Source: Burkholderiales bacterium RIFCSPLOWO2_12_FULL_61_40 (GTDB lineage: Bacteria > Pseudomonadota > Gammaproteobacteria > Burkholderiales > Burkholderiaceae_C). Taken from it: DNA of 64,000 nucleotides. Below the pieces are notes generated by a model that made no database searches, was not told where the DNA came from, and saw only the letters and a list, made by a program, of their open reading frames with translations. This document shows positions 26,584 through 34,392 of this stretch, piece by piece. How positions within the stretch are numbered: the first letter of the stretch is position 1; every line of letters begins with the position of its first letter. The DNA lies in the NCBI GenBank assembly GCA_001770935.1, contig MESI01000127.1:1-64000 (forward strand), read 5' to 3'. The position numbers and the translations under genes are program-made.

Positions 26584-27472
26584 GCCGTGGTACCTCCCGG
26601 CGCAAGGCCGCCGCGTTGTCTTCGGCGGGGCGGCGGGTCTTGCGGTTGTAGAGGGGGTGCAGTTCGTCCTTCAGCCGGGCTTCCAGGGCGAAGGCCTCCA
26701 TTTCGTTTGCCGTTTCGCGCCACTCCACGCGGCGCACCGCCTGTGTGATGCGCATCTCCCGCGCCACCTTGGGGGCGGACTGGAAATGCCACAGGACTCT
26801 GGCGCGCAGGTTGCTGGCCTTGCCAATGAACAGCGGCCTGGGCTCCCCACCCCATAACAAATACACGCCGGTGGTTTCGGGGATGTCGGTCACCGGGGTT
26901 TGCAGTTGTGGCGGAACAGGGGCGGCGCCTTGCAGCAAGGCGCCGGCCTCGCGGCGCAGCACCTCCACCCCCAGTTCTTGTGCGGCCAGGGCGAGCCATG
27001 CCAGCACCACGTCCACATCGCCCATGGCGCGGTGGCGGGCCTGGTTGTGCAGGCCGTGGCGTTGGGTGATGGCGTCCAGCCCGTGGCCTTTGTGCTGCGG
27101 GTACAACTTGCGCGAGAGGCGCACCGTGCACAGGGTTTTGACCTGCAGCTTGGTACCCATGCGCTCCAGTGCGTTTTGCACAAAGCTGTGGTCAAAGCGC
27201 ACGTTGTGCGCGACAAAAACCGCACCGTCCAGCAATTCCAGCAGCGGCTGGGCCACGGCTTCAAACGGGGGCGCGTGGGCCACCATGGCGTCGCTGATGC
27301 CGGTGAGGGACTGAATGAAGGGCGATATGGGCACGCCGGGGTTGACCAGCGTGCTCCAGCGGGCCACCTCGACCCCGTTTTCCACGCGCACCGCGGCGAT
27401 TTCGGTGATGCGGTCATGCACCGCGCTGCCTCCGGTGGTTTCCAGGTCCAGCATGACAAAGCAGGGCAACAT
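26576..27472 (-). CDS. DnaQ-like 3'-5' exonuclease fused to a GIY-YIG (UvrC/Cho-like) nuclease
   Basis: A 298-residue fusion. The N-terminal DEDDh exonuclease shows MLDLETTG (motif I), VAHNVRFDHSF (motif II) and the HRAMGDVDVVLAW motif III. The C-terminal GIY-YIG domain begins at TTGVYLLWG and has FIGKASNLRARV and the catalytic Glu in ETANEMEAFALEARL. Such fusions occur in proteobacteria and resemble Cho, a second incision nuclease in excision repair. The ATG at 27472 was chosen because it precedes exonuclease motif I; longer starts would overlap the NUDIX gene. Confidence 0.88.
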   Translation of the reverse strand: MLPCFVMLDLETTGGSAVHDRITEIAAVRVENGVEVARWSTLVNPGVPISPFIQSLTGISDAMVAHAPPFEAVAQPLLELLDGAVFVAHNVRFDHSFVQNALERMGTKLQVKTLCTVRLSRKLYPQHKGHGLDAITQRHGLHNQARHRAMGDVDVVLAWLALAAQELGVEVLRREAGALLQGAAPVPPQLQTPVTDIPETTGVYLLWGGEPRPLFIGKASNLRARVLWHFQSAPKVAREMRITQAVRRVEWRETANEMEAFALEARLKDELHPLYNRKTRRPAEDNAAALRREVPRHG

Positions 27473-27494
27473 AGAAATGGAGGGCGCGCGCGGG

Positions 27495-28040
27495 TTAAAC
27501 AATGTCGATGGCATGGATGGAAAACTGGCCCGCTTTGCGGTCGGCAAAATAACGCAACAAAGTTTCCTTGACGGTGCGAAAGGCAATCTCGTCCCAGGGA
27601 ATCTCGGCTTCGGAAAAAAGTTGGGCCTCCATGGTTTCGATGCCGGGGTTGAATACGTCACTGAGCAGCTGGGCACGGTAGAACAGGTGCACCTGGCCTA
27701 CGCGGGGCACATTGACGATGGAGAACAGGCCTTGCAGCTCAAACTGGGCGCCGGCTTCTTCGTCGGTTTCGCGCGCGGCGCCTTCGGCGGTGGTCTCGTT
27801 GAGTTCCATGAAGCCGGCCGGCAAGGTCCATTTGCCCAAACGTGGTTCGATATTGCGTTTGCACAGCAAGACCTTGTCACCCCAGTGGGGCACGGTGCCC
27901 ACCACATTCAGGGGGTTTTCGTAATGGATGGTGATACACGCCGGGCAGACCGCCCGTTGCTTGGTGTCGCCGTCGTCGGGGATGCGGTACACCACGGCGG
28001 TGCCGCATTCTCTGCAATGTTTGATGGGGCTGCGCAGCAT
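27495..28040 (-). CDS. NUDIX hydrolase with N-terminal zinc ribbon
   Basis: A 181-residue protein. A zinc ribbon (CRECG and CPAC, about residues 9-36) precedes the NUDIX box GFMELNETTAEGAARETDEE (about residues 79-98). NudC-like NAD/nucleotide pyrophosphohydrolases share this order, but the substrate is not determinable. GAGG lies just before the ATG. It is followed after 22 bases by the exonuclease/GIY-YIG gene on the same strand, suggesting co-transcription. Confidence 0.9.
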   Translation of the reverse strand: MLRSPIKHCRECGTAVVYRIPDDGDTKQRAVCPACITIHYENPLNVVGTVPHWGDKVLLCKRNIEPRLGKWTLPAGFMELNETTAEGAARETDEEAGAQFELQGLFSIVNVPRVGQVHLFYRAQLLSDVFNPGIETMEAQLFSEAEIPWDEIAFRTVKETLLRYFADRKAGQFSIHAIDIV

Positions 28041-28181
28041 GGTTCCTCTCAGATGGTGGTGGATTTGGCGTGCTTTTCAATCAAGGCGCGGGCCTGGTGG
28101 CGGGGCGGGGACAGGCCGGGTAAGCGAACTGTACTGCAATGTGCCTTGGCGAGTGGGCTGTGCCCATGTCCTGCACCCTGG

Positions 28182-28877
28182 CTACTCCACACGCACTTGA
28201 AGGGAGGGGAGCCCGGCAATGGTGCCGGTCAGTGTGTCGCCACGCAGCACAGCGCCCACACCAGCGGGGGTGCCGGTGTAAATCAGGTCACCGGGCTGCA
28301 GGGTCCAGGCGGCAGACAGTTGTTCGATGGATTCGGCAATGTTCCAGATCAGCTGGGCCACCGTGCTGCGCTGGCGGTCGATGCCATTGACCTGCAAGGC
28401 AATCTCGGCCTGCCCGATGCCGGGCACCTGCGCGGCGGGGGTAATGGCGCCAATGGGGGCCGAGTGGTCAAAACCCTTGCCGATGCACCAGGGGCGGCCC
28501 TGCTTTTTCATGTCGTTTTGCAGGTCGCGCCGGGTCATGTCCAGGCCCACGGCGTAGCCATAAATATGCTGGTGCGCATCCGCCGCCAGGATCTGGCTGC
28601 CGCCCACACCGATGGCGACCACCAGCTCCACCTCGTGGTGCAGATTGCTGGTGAGGGTAGGGTAGGGCATCACGGCCATGCTGCCCGGCTCGGCCACCAG
28701 CACGGCGTCGGCGGGTTTCAGGAAGAAAAACGGCGCTTCACGGCCGGTGTGGCCCATCTCAAGCGCATGGTCCTCGTAATTGCGGCCCACGCAGTAGATG
28801 CGGTGGACAGCAAAGCGCTCGGTCAGCCCGACCACGGGCACAGACACGGGGGCGGGAGGCGGGAATACGTAAGACAT
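28182..28877 (-). CDS. Fumarylacetoacetate hydrolase (FAH)-family protein
   Basis: A 231-residue FAH-fold enzyme. Metal ligands are seen in the HHEVELVVAIG block (about residue 73) and GYAVGLDMTRRDLQ; YCVGRNYEDHALEMG lies near the N terminus and GDLIYTGTPAGVG near the end. The family includes fumarylpyruvate hydrolase and acylpyruvases in aromatic-acid degradation. The ATG at 28877 is used because the extension to 28943 has no family similarity. Confidence 0.88.
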   Translation of the reverse strand: MSYVFPPPAPVSVPVVGLTERFAVHRIYCVGRNYEDHALEMGHTGREAPFFFLKPADAVLVAEPGSMAVMPYPTLTSNLHHEVELVVAIGVGGSQILAADAHQHIYGYAVGLDMTRRDLQNDMKKQGRPWCIGKGFDHSAPIGAITPAAQVPGIGQAEIALQVNGIDRQRSTVAQLIWNIAESIEQLSAAWTLQPGDLIYTGTPAGVGAVLRGDTLTGTIAGLPSLQVRVE

Positions 28878-28917
28878 ACGCAGCTTTCTGGAAAGGGGGC
28901 CGGGGAGGGGGCTGGGG

Positions 28918-29220
28918 TCAGGCCGATTTGGCGACCAGGTCAAAGTGTTCCACCACGGGCGGGCTGGCGAAGAAGGGGCCTACGATGGCGCGCCACTGGG
29001 TGAAGGCTTCGGACTGGCGAAAACCCACGGTGTGGTCCTCCAGGGTGTCCCAAAAAATTTGCAGGATGTAGCGCTCGGGGCTCTCAATGCCCTTGTTCAC
29101 CTTGAAGCCCTGGCAGCCTTGGGCATGGCCAATCACCGTATTCAATCCACGCTGGATGGCTTCTTCAAAAGCGGCGTTTTGACCGGGGTGAATGCGGATG
29201 TCGGCAAGTTCGAGAATCAT
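28918..29220 (-). CDS. Small antibiotic-biosynthesis-monooxygenase/Dabb-type protein
   Basis: A 100-residue ferredoxin-like alpha/beta-barrel monomer: ILELADIRIHPGQNAAFEEA at the start and YILQIFWDTLEDHTVGFRQS in the middle are typical of the ABM domain. AGGAG lies six bases before the ATG. Its gene is 40 bases upstream of the FAH-family gene on the same strand, so the pair may act together. Reaction unknown. Confidence 0.8.
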   Translation of the reverse strand: MILELADIRIHPGQNAAFEEAIQRGLNTVIGHAQGCQGFKVNKGIESPERYILQIFWDTLEDHTVGFRQSEAFTQWRAIVGPFFASPPVVEHFDLVAKSA

Positions 29221-29315
29221 GGAAAGCTCCTGTTATGGGGGGGGGAAGTGGGGACTGGCGCGCTTGTGCAACGCAAGGCGTCGATGGTAGCGGGCTTGCA
29301 GCTATCCTTTGCGCC

Positions 29316-30137
29316 ATGAACATCCCAATGAAATCCGGCGACAGGGCAGGTGCTCCCTGGCATACCGATTGGCTGATCCCGCAATGGCCCGCGCCCGCAA
29401 AGGTGCATGCTGTATGCACCACCCGTGCGGGCGGCGTGTCGCCCCCACCCTATAACAGCCTGAACCTGGGGTTGCATGTGGGCGACGACGCGCAGGCCGT
29501 GCAAAGCAACCGTGAAACATTGCAAGTTGCATTAGGTGTCCGGGCTGTTTTCATGGACCAGGTGCATGGCACCGATTTATTGGAACTGCAAGCCGCAACG
29601 CCTGACGCGCTGCAGGCAGACGGCGCTTGTACGCGCGAGCCCGGTCTGGCCTGCACCGTGATGGTGGCCGATTGCCTGCCTATCTTGCTGTGTGACCAGG
29701 ATGCCACCCAGGTGGCGGCGGTGCATGCCGGTTGGCGGGGTTTGGCCGGATTCCAGGGTGTGGGCGTGGTGGAGCAAATTCTTAAGCGTTTTAGGCCTCT
29801 ATCCCCCGTAGAACCTGCGCAAGCAGCTATTAAAATCATAGCGTGGCTGGGGCCTTGCATCGGTCCGCAGGCGTTTGAGGTGGGCGACGAGGTGCGCTTG
29901 GCCTTTGTCGCCACGGCGCCGCAGGCCGCGCAGTGTTTCACGCCCCAGCCGTCCGGCAAATGGCTGGCCGATTTGCCCGCTCTGGCCCGGCAACGGCTGC
30001 TGGCGGCTGGCGTCAGCCAGGTGTATGGCAATGACGGTAGCGCCGACTGGTGCACCGTCGGCAACCCTTTACGGTTCTTTTCCCACCGGCGTGACCGGGT
30101 CAGCGGGCGCCAGGCCGCCGCCATCTGGCTGGACTGA
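29316..30137 (+). CDS. pgeF: PgeF/YfiH family multicopper-type purine nucleoside phosphorylase (laccase-domain protein)
   Basis: A 273-residue protein of the YfiH/PgeF family, which corrects peptidoglycan precursor errors and cleaves purine nucleosides. Landmarks: TTRAGGVSPPPYNSLNLG, DCLPILLCD, AVHAGWRGLAG with the metal-binding His, and LGPCIGPQAFEVG. Residues about 157-176 (between the FRPL and IIAWLGPCIG blocks) are an in-frame 60-bp repeat. Start ATG at 29316 was chosen because upstream codons show no similarity. The 3' end overlaps a convergent gene by 69 bases. Confidence 0.9.
   Translation: MNIPMKSGDRAGAPWHTDWLIPQWPAPAKVHAVCTTRAGGVSPPPYNSLNLGLHVGDDAQAVQSNRETLQVALGVRAVFMDQVHGTDLLELQAATPDALQADGACTREPGLACTVMVADCLPILLCDQDATQVAAVHAGWRGLAGFQGVGVVEQILKRFRPLSPVEPAQAAIKIIAWLGPCIGPQAFEVGDEVRLAFVATAPQAAQCFTPQPSGKWLADLPALARQRLLAAGVSQVYGNDGSADWCTVGNPLRFFSHRRDRVSGRQAAAIWLD
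29785..29842 (-). repeat. 60-bp repeat inside pgeF
   Basis: Has AGGCCTCTATCCCCCGTAGA then TGCGCAAGCAGCTATTAAAATC. It is translated as EPAQAAIK, the same frame as the two copies in hrpA. Confidence 0.8.
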
Positions 30138-30356
30138 AGCCGCCTGCCTTGCAGCGGCCAGCTCCGCCGCCTCGCGGGCCTGGATCGCCCGGCGCCGCGC
30201 GGGCGAGCCCATGAAGTACAGGACCAGCCCCACGGGCAAGGCCCCGTACAGCACAAAGGTAATGAGGGCGCCCAGTACGGTGCCGTTGGAGTGGGTGGCT
30301 TCGGCCACACTCATCATGAGGGCCACATACAGCCATGCGATGGGGACAAGGTACAT
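30069..30356 (-). CDS. Small membrane protein, unknown function
   Basis: A 95-residue protein with two transmembrane segments (about residues 4-19 and 28-50, the latter LGALITFVLYGALPVGLVLY) and a polar, Ala-rich tail. The tail is encoded over the 3' end of pgeF on the opposite strand (69-base overlap). No known domain. The hydrophobic N-terminal half outside the overlap makes it a plausible gene. Confidence 0.65.
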   Translation of the reverse strand: MYLVPIAWLYVALMMSVAEATHSNGTVLGALITFVLYGALPVGLVLYFMGSPARRRAIQAREAAELAAARQAASVQPDGGGLAPADPVTPVGKEP

Positions 30357-30450
30357 ACAGGGTTCGTTTTGCTTTCCGTCAGCTTTTTGTAGTCAATACA
30401 CTGACATACTACGGCGTTAGACTAGATGCACTAAAAAACAAGGTAATGGC

Positions 30451-32172
30451 GTGATGCAAAACTCTCCCGATTTTTGGACCGAGGCGGCCCAACAATTTCA
30501 AAACTCCATGACCGAGAGCTGGACCAAGGCCCTGCAGTCTTTTCAGACGCTGGACCTGGGCGCCGTGAGCGCAAGCTTGCCGGGCGCAGGCCAAAAGCTT
30601 CCCGACATTCAATTTTCCCCAGAAAAACTGCAAGAGCTGCAACAGCAGTACCTGACTGACGCCTTCGGCCTGTTCAGCCAGGGCTTTGCGGCGCCCGCCG
30701 CAGACGACAAGCGTTTTTCCAACGCCGCCTGGGGCGCCAATCCCATGGCCGCGTTTTCAGCGGCGGTGTACCTGCTCAACGGCCGCACCATGCTGGGTCT
30801 GGCCGATGCCGTGGAGGCGGACGCCAAAACGCGCAGCCGTATTCGGTTTGCGGTGGAGCAGTGGATGGCGGCCGCCGCGCCCAGCAACTTCATGGCCTTC
30901 AATGCCGAAGCGCAAAAGAAAGCCATCGACACCAAGGGCGAGAGCGTTGCCAAGGGCATGCAAAACCTGGTGAATGATCTGCGCCAGGGTCATGTGTCCA
31001 TGACCGACGAAAGCCTGTTTGAGGTGGGCGTCAACGTGGCCACCACCGAAGGTGCCGTGGTGTTTGAGAACGCGCTGTTCCAGCTCATCGAATACAAGCC
31101 GCTCACAGCCAAGGTGTACGAGAAGCCCTTTTTGATGGTGCCGCCGTGCATCAACAAGTACTACATCCTGGACCTGCAGCCCGACAACTCCCTGGTGCGG
31201 TATGCCGTGGCCCAGGGGCACCGCACCTTTGTGGTGAGCTGGCGCAACCCGGATGCCTCGCTGTCGGATAAAACCTGGGACGACTACATCCAGGACGCGG
31301 TCATCAAAGCGATCAACGTCACCTGTGAGATCAGTGGTTCACCCACCGTCAACGCGCTGGGTTTCTGCGTGGGTGGCACCATGTTGGGAACCGCCATGGC
31401 CGTTCTGGCGGCCCGTGGCGAGAAACCAGTGGCCAGCGCCACGCTGCTGACCACTTTTCTCGACTTCACCGACACCGGCATTCTGGATGTCTTTATTGAC
31501 GAGTCCTTTGTCAAATACCGCGAAAAAGAGTTGGGCGCGGGTGGCCTCATGAAGGGGCAGGACCTGTCCTCCACCTTCAGCTTCTTGCGGCCCAACGATC
31601 TGGTGTGGAACTATGTGGTGGGCAACTACCTCAAGGGCGAAACCCCCCCGCCGTTTGATTTGTTGTACTGGAATTCGGATTCCACCAACCTGCCCGGTCC
31701 CTTTTATGTCTGGTATTTGCGCAACACCTACCTGGAAAACAACCTGGTCAAGCCCGGACGGGCGACGGTGTGCGGCGAAAAAATCGACCTGGGGCTGGTG
31801 GATGTGCCGGTGTATATCTACGGCTCGCGCGAAGACCATATCGTGCCAATCGGTGGGGCCTACGCCACCACCCAGGTACTGCCGGGCAAAAAGCGCTTTG
31901 TCATGGGCGCGTCGGGCCATATTGCGGGCGTGATCAATCCGCCCACCAAAAACAAGCGCAGCCACTGGATTCGTGCCGACGGTAAATTGCCCAAAACCCA
32001 CGACGCCTGGCTGGAAGGTGCGGTGGAGCACCCGGGAAGCTGGTGGACGGACTGGTCGCTGTGGCTCCAGGGCCAGGCTGGCAAGCAAATTGCTGCACCT
32101 AAAACCTATGGCAAAGGCAAGTACAAAAGCACCATGCCGGCCCCCGGCAGCTACGTCAAAGCCAAAGCCTGA
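30451..32172 (+). CDS. phaC: Class I poly(3-hydroxyalkanoate) synthase
   Basis: A 573-residue PhaC that polymerises (R)-3-hydroxyacyl-CoA. The lipase-like box GFCVGG holds the catalytic Cys (about 306); the partner Asp lies in YGSREDHIVP and the His in GASGHIAGVINPP. Length fits class I synthases, which act alone. Start is GTG followed at once by ATG (30451/30454) with AAGG upstream. It leads a phaC-phaA-phaB operon that ends at the terminator near 34250. Confidence 0.97.
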   Translation: MMQNSPDFWTEAAQQFQNSMTESWTKALQSFQTLDLGAVSASLPGAGQKLPDIQFSPEKLQELQQQYLTDAFGLFSQGFAAPAADDKRFSNAAWGANPMAAFSAAVYLLNGRTMLGLADAVEADAKTRSRIRFAVEQWMAAAAPSNFMAFNAEAQKKAIDTKGESVAKGMQNLVNDLRQGHVSMTDESLFEVGVNVATTEGAVVFENALFQLIEYKPLTAKVYEKPFLMVPPCINKYYILDLQPDNSLVRYAVAQGHRTFVVSWRNPDASLSDKTWDDYIQDAVIKAINVTCEISGSPTVNALGFCVGGTMLGTAMAVLAARGEKPVASATLLTTFLDFTDTGILDVFIDESFVKYREKELGAGGLMKGQDLSSTFSFLRPNDLVWNYVVGNYLKGETPPPFDLLYWNSDSTNLPGPFYVWYLRNTYLENNLVKPGRATVCGEKIDLGLVDVPVYIYGSREDHIVPIGGAYATTQVLPGKKRFVMGASGHIAGVINPPTKNKRSHWIRADGKLPKTHDAWLEGAVEHPGSWWTDWSLWLQGQAGKQIAAPKTYGKGKYKSTMPAPGSYVKAKA

Positions 32173-32205
32173 ATTATTTGAATCACCACACCCAAGGAGA
32201 GAAAC

Positions 32206-33384
32206 ATGGAAGACATCGTTATCGTTGCAGCCGCCCGTACGGCCGTTGGCAAATTTGGCGGCACGCTGGCCAAAACCCCGGCCACCGACCTGGGCTCGGC
32301 TGTCATCAAAAACCTGCTGGAGCGCACCAAATTGGGCACCGACCAAATTGGTGAAGTCATTTTGGGCCAGGTTCTGGCCGCCGGTGTGGGTCAAAATCCC
32401 GCACGCCAGTCGTTGATCAAGAGCGGTTTGGCCAAGGAAACCCCGGCACTCACCATCAATGCGGTGTGCGGCTCCGGCCTCAAGGCCGTCATGCTGGCGG
32501 CCCAGTCCGTGGCCTATGGCGACAGCGACATCGTGATTGCCGGTGGCCAGGAAAACATGAGCCTGTCGCCCCATGTGCTGTTGGGCTCGCGTGACGGCCA
32601 GCGCATGGGCGACTGGAAGATGATCGACTCCATGATCGTGGACGGCCTGTGGGACGTGTACAACCAGTACCACATGGGCATCACCGCTGAAAACGTGGCC
32701 AAGGCCCATGGCATCACCCGTGAAATGCAGGATGCACTGGCCCTGGCCAGCCAGCAAAAGGCGGCGGCGGCGCAGGATGCAGGCAAATTCGTGGACGAAA
32801 TCGTCCCCTTCAGCATTGCCCAGAAAAAAGGTGATCCCATCGTCTTTGCCGCCGACGAGTTCATCAACCGCAAGTCCAATGCCGAAGTGCTGGCTGGCCT
32901 GCGCCCCGCCTTCGACAAGGCCGGTGGTGTGACCGCAGGTAACGCCTCCGGCATCAATGACGGCGCCGCCGCCGTGATGGTCATGAAAGCCAGCAAGGCC
33001 GCCGCCCTGGGCCTGACGCCCATGGGCCGCATCGCCAGTTTTGCCACCAGCGGCCTGGACCCCGCCATGATGGGCATGGGGCCGGTGCCTGCGTCGCAAA
33101 AAGCATTGGCCCGCGCGGGCTGGAATGCGCAGGACCTGGACCTGCTGGAAATCAACGAAGCCTTTGCGGCCCAGGCCTGCGCGGTCAACCAGCAAATGGG
33201 CTGGGACACCTCCAAGGTCAATGTGAACGGCGGCGCCATTGCGATTGGTCATCCCATTGGGGCGTCCGGCTGCCGTATTCTGGTCACCCTGTTGCATGAG
33301 ATGCAGCGCCGCAATGCCAGGAAGGGCATTGCCAGCCTGTGTATCGGCGGCGGCATGGGCGTGGCGCTCACCATTGAGCGCTGA
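32206..33384 (+). CDS. phaA: Acetyl-CoA acetyltransferase (beta-ketothiolase)
   Basis: A 392-residue biosynthetic thiolase condensing two acetyl-CoA. Active-site Cys88 in NAVCGSGLKAV, GGAIAIGHPIGASG and the second Cys in SLCIGGGMG are present. AGGAG is seven bases upstream of the ATG. It supplies acetoacetyl-CoA to PhaB, encoded 92 bases downstream. Confidence 0.97.
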   Translation: MEDIVIVAAARTAVGKFGGTLAKTPATDLGSAVIKNLLERTKLGTDQIGEVILGQVLAAGVGQNPARQSLIKSGLAKETPALTINAVCGSGLKAVMLAAQSVAYGDSDIVIAGGQENMSLSPHVLLGSRDGQRMGDWKMIDSMIVDGLWDVYNQYHMGITAENVAKAHGITREMQDALALASQQKAAAAQDAGKFVDEIVPFSIAQKKGDPIVFAADEFINRKSNAEVLAGLRPAFDKAGGVTAGNASGINDGAAAVMVMKASKAAALGLTPMGRIASFATSGLDPAMMGMGPVPASQKALARAGWNAQDLDLLEINEAFAAQACAVNQQMGWDTSKVNVNGGAIAIGHPIGASGCRILVTLLHEMQRRNARKGIASLCIGGGMGVALTIER

Positions 33385-33394
33385 TTTACCGTTT

Positions 33395-33451
33395 GTGTGT
33401 AAGGACTGCTTGAACCGCACAAGGGTCTGAGCAGCTCCTGTTTTTGTAGCA
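33395..33451 (-). repeat. Degenerate 60-bp repeat between phaA and phaB
   Basis: GAACCGCACAAGGGTCTGAG followed by CAGCTCCTGTTTTTGTAGCAAG keeps the outline of the family but has lost the TGCGC-AAGCAGCTAT core. Weak call. Confidence 0.35.
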
Positions 33452-33476
33452 AGTAGAACCCTAAAGGAGTCAAAAA

Positions 33477-34214
33477 ATGAGTCAAAAAATAGCTTATGTC
33501 ACAGGTGGGATGGGCGGCATTGGTACCGCTATTTGCCAGCGCCTGCACAAAGAGGGTTTTAAAGTGATTGCCGGTTGTGGCCCCACACGGGATTACAGCA
33601 AATGGATCGCCGAGCAAGCCGCTTTGGGCTACACCTTTTATGCGTCGGTGGGCAACGTGGGCAACTGGGATTCCACGGTCGAGGCCTTCTCCAAGACCAA
33701 GGCCGAGCACGGCAGCATCGATGTGCTGGTGAACAACGCCGGTATCACCAAAGACCGCATGTTCCTGAAGATGACCCGCGAAGAGTGGGACATGGTGATC
33801 GAGACCAACCTGAACAGCATGTTCAATGTGACCAAGCAGGTCGCGGGCGACATGGTGGAAAAAGGCTGGGGCCGCATCATCAACATCTCTTCCGTCAACG
33901 GCGTCAAGGGCCAGGCCGGGCAGACCAACTACTCGGCTGCCAAAGCCGGTATGCACGGTTTCTCCATGGCCTTGGCGCAAGAGCTGGCCACCAAGGGCGT
34001 GACCGTCAACACGGTTAGCCCAGGCTACATTGGCACCGACATGGTCAAAGCCATCCGTCAGGAAGTGCTGGACAAGATCATTGGCACCGTACCGGTCAAG
34101 CGCCTGGGCGAGCCGGGCGAGATTGCCTCCATCATTGCCTGGTTGGCCTCCGATGAAGGCGGCTACGCCACAGGCGCCGAGTTCTCGGTCAACGGTGGTT
34201 TGCACATGGGCTAG
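33477..34214 (+). CDS. phaB: Acetoacetyl-CoA reductase (NADPH)
   Basis: A 245-residue short-chain dehydrogenase producing (R)-3-hydroxybutyryl-CoA for PhaC. It has the nucleotide-binding TGGMGGIGTAIC near the N terminus, NNAGIT, catalytic Ser in INISSVNG and YSAAKAG with the catalytic Tyr and Lys. AAAGGAG is seven bases before the ATG. Followed by an intrinsic terminator. Confidence 0.97.
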   Translation: MSQKIAYVTGGMGGIGTAICQRLHKEGFKVIAGCGPTRDYSKWIAEQAALGYTFYASVGNVGNWDSTVEAFSKTKAEHGSIDVLVNNAGITKDRMFLKMTREEWDMVIETNLNSMFNVTKQVAGDMVEKGWGRIINISSVNGVKGQAGQTNYSAAKAGMHGFSMALAQELATKGVTVNTVSPGYIGTDMVKAIRQEVLDKIIGTVPVKRLGEPGEIASIIAWLASDEGGYATGAEFSVNGGLHMG

Positions 34215-34249
34215 GCCAGCTTGGGTTGGGGCGACGGCCCCATTGTCAA

Positions 34250-34275
34250 AAACCCCGCCTCGGCGGGGTTTTTTT
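34250..34275 (+). terminator. Intrinsic terminator of the pha operon
   Basis: AACCCCGCC-TC-GGCGGGGTT followed by a T run, about 35 bases after phaB. Confidence 0.9.
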
Positions 34276-34392
34276 GTTTCAATGCGAACTGTCAAATATT
34301 GAAATGGTTCTGGTGGGAAGCTTCTTCTGGTTGGAGCAGCCCATGTTCACCCATAGTCGAACAGTGGCCTGAATTGATGAAGCGGGGCCGTG

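Noticed and set aside
31339..33420. 693-codon open frame on the minus strand over phaC and phaA
   Set aside because: The plus strand encodes unmistakable PhaC and PhaA with catalytic residues; the antisense frame is a high-GC shadow with His/Gly-rich, domain-free translation.
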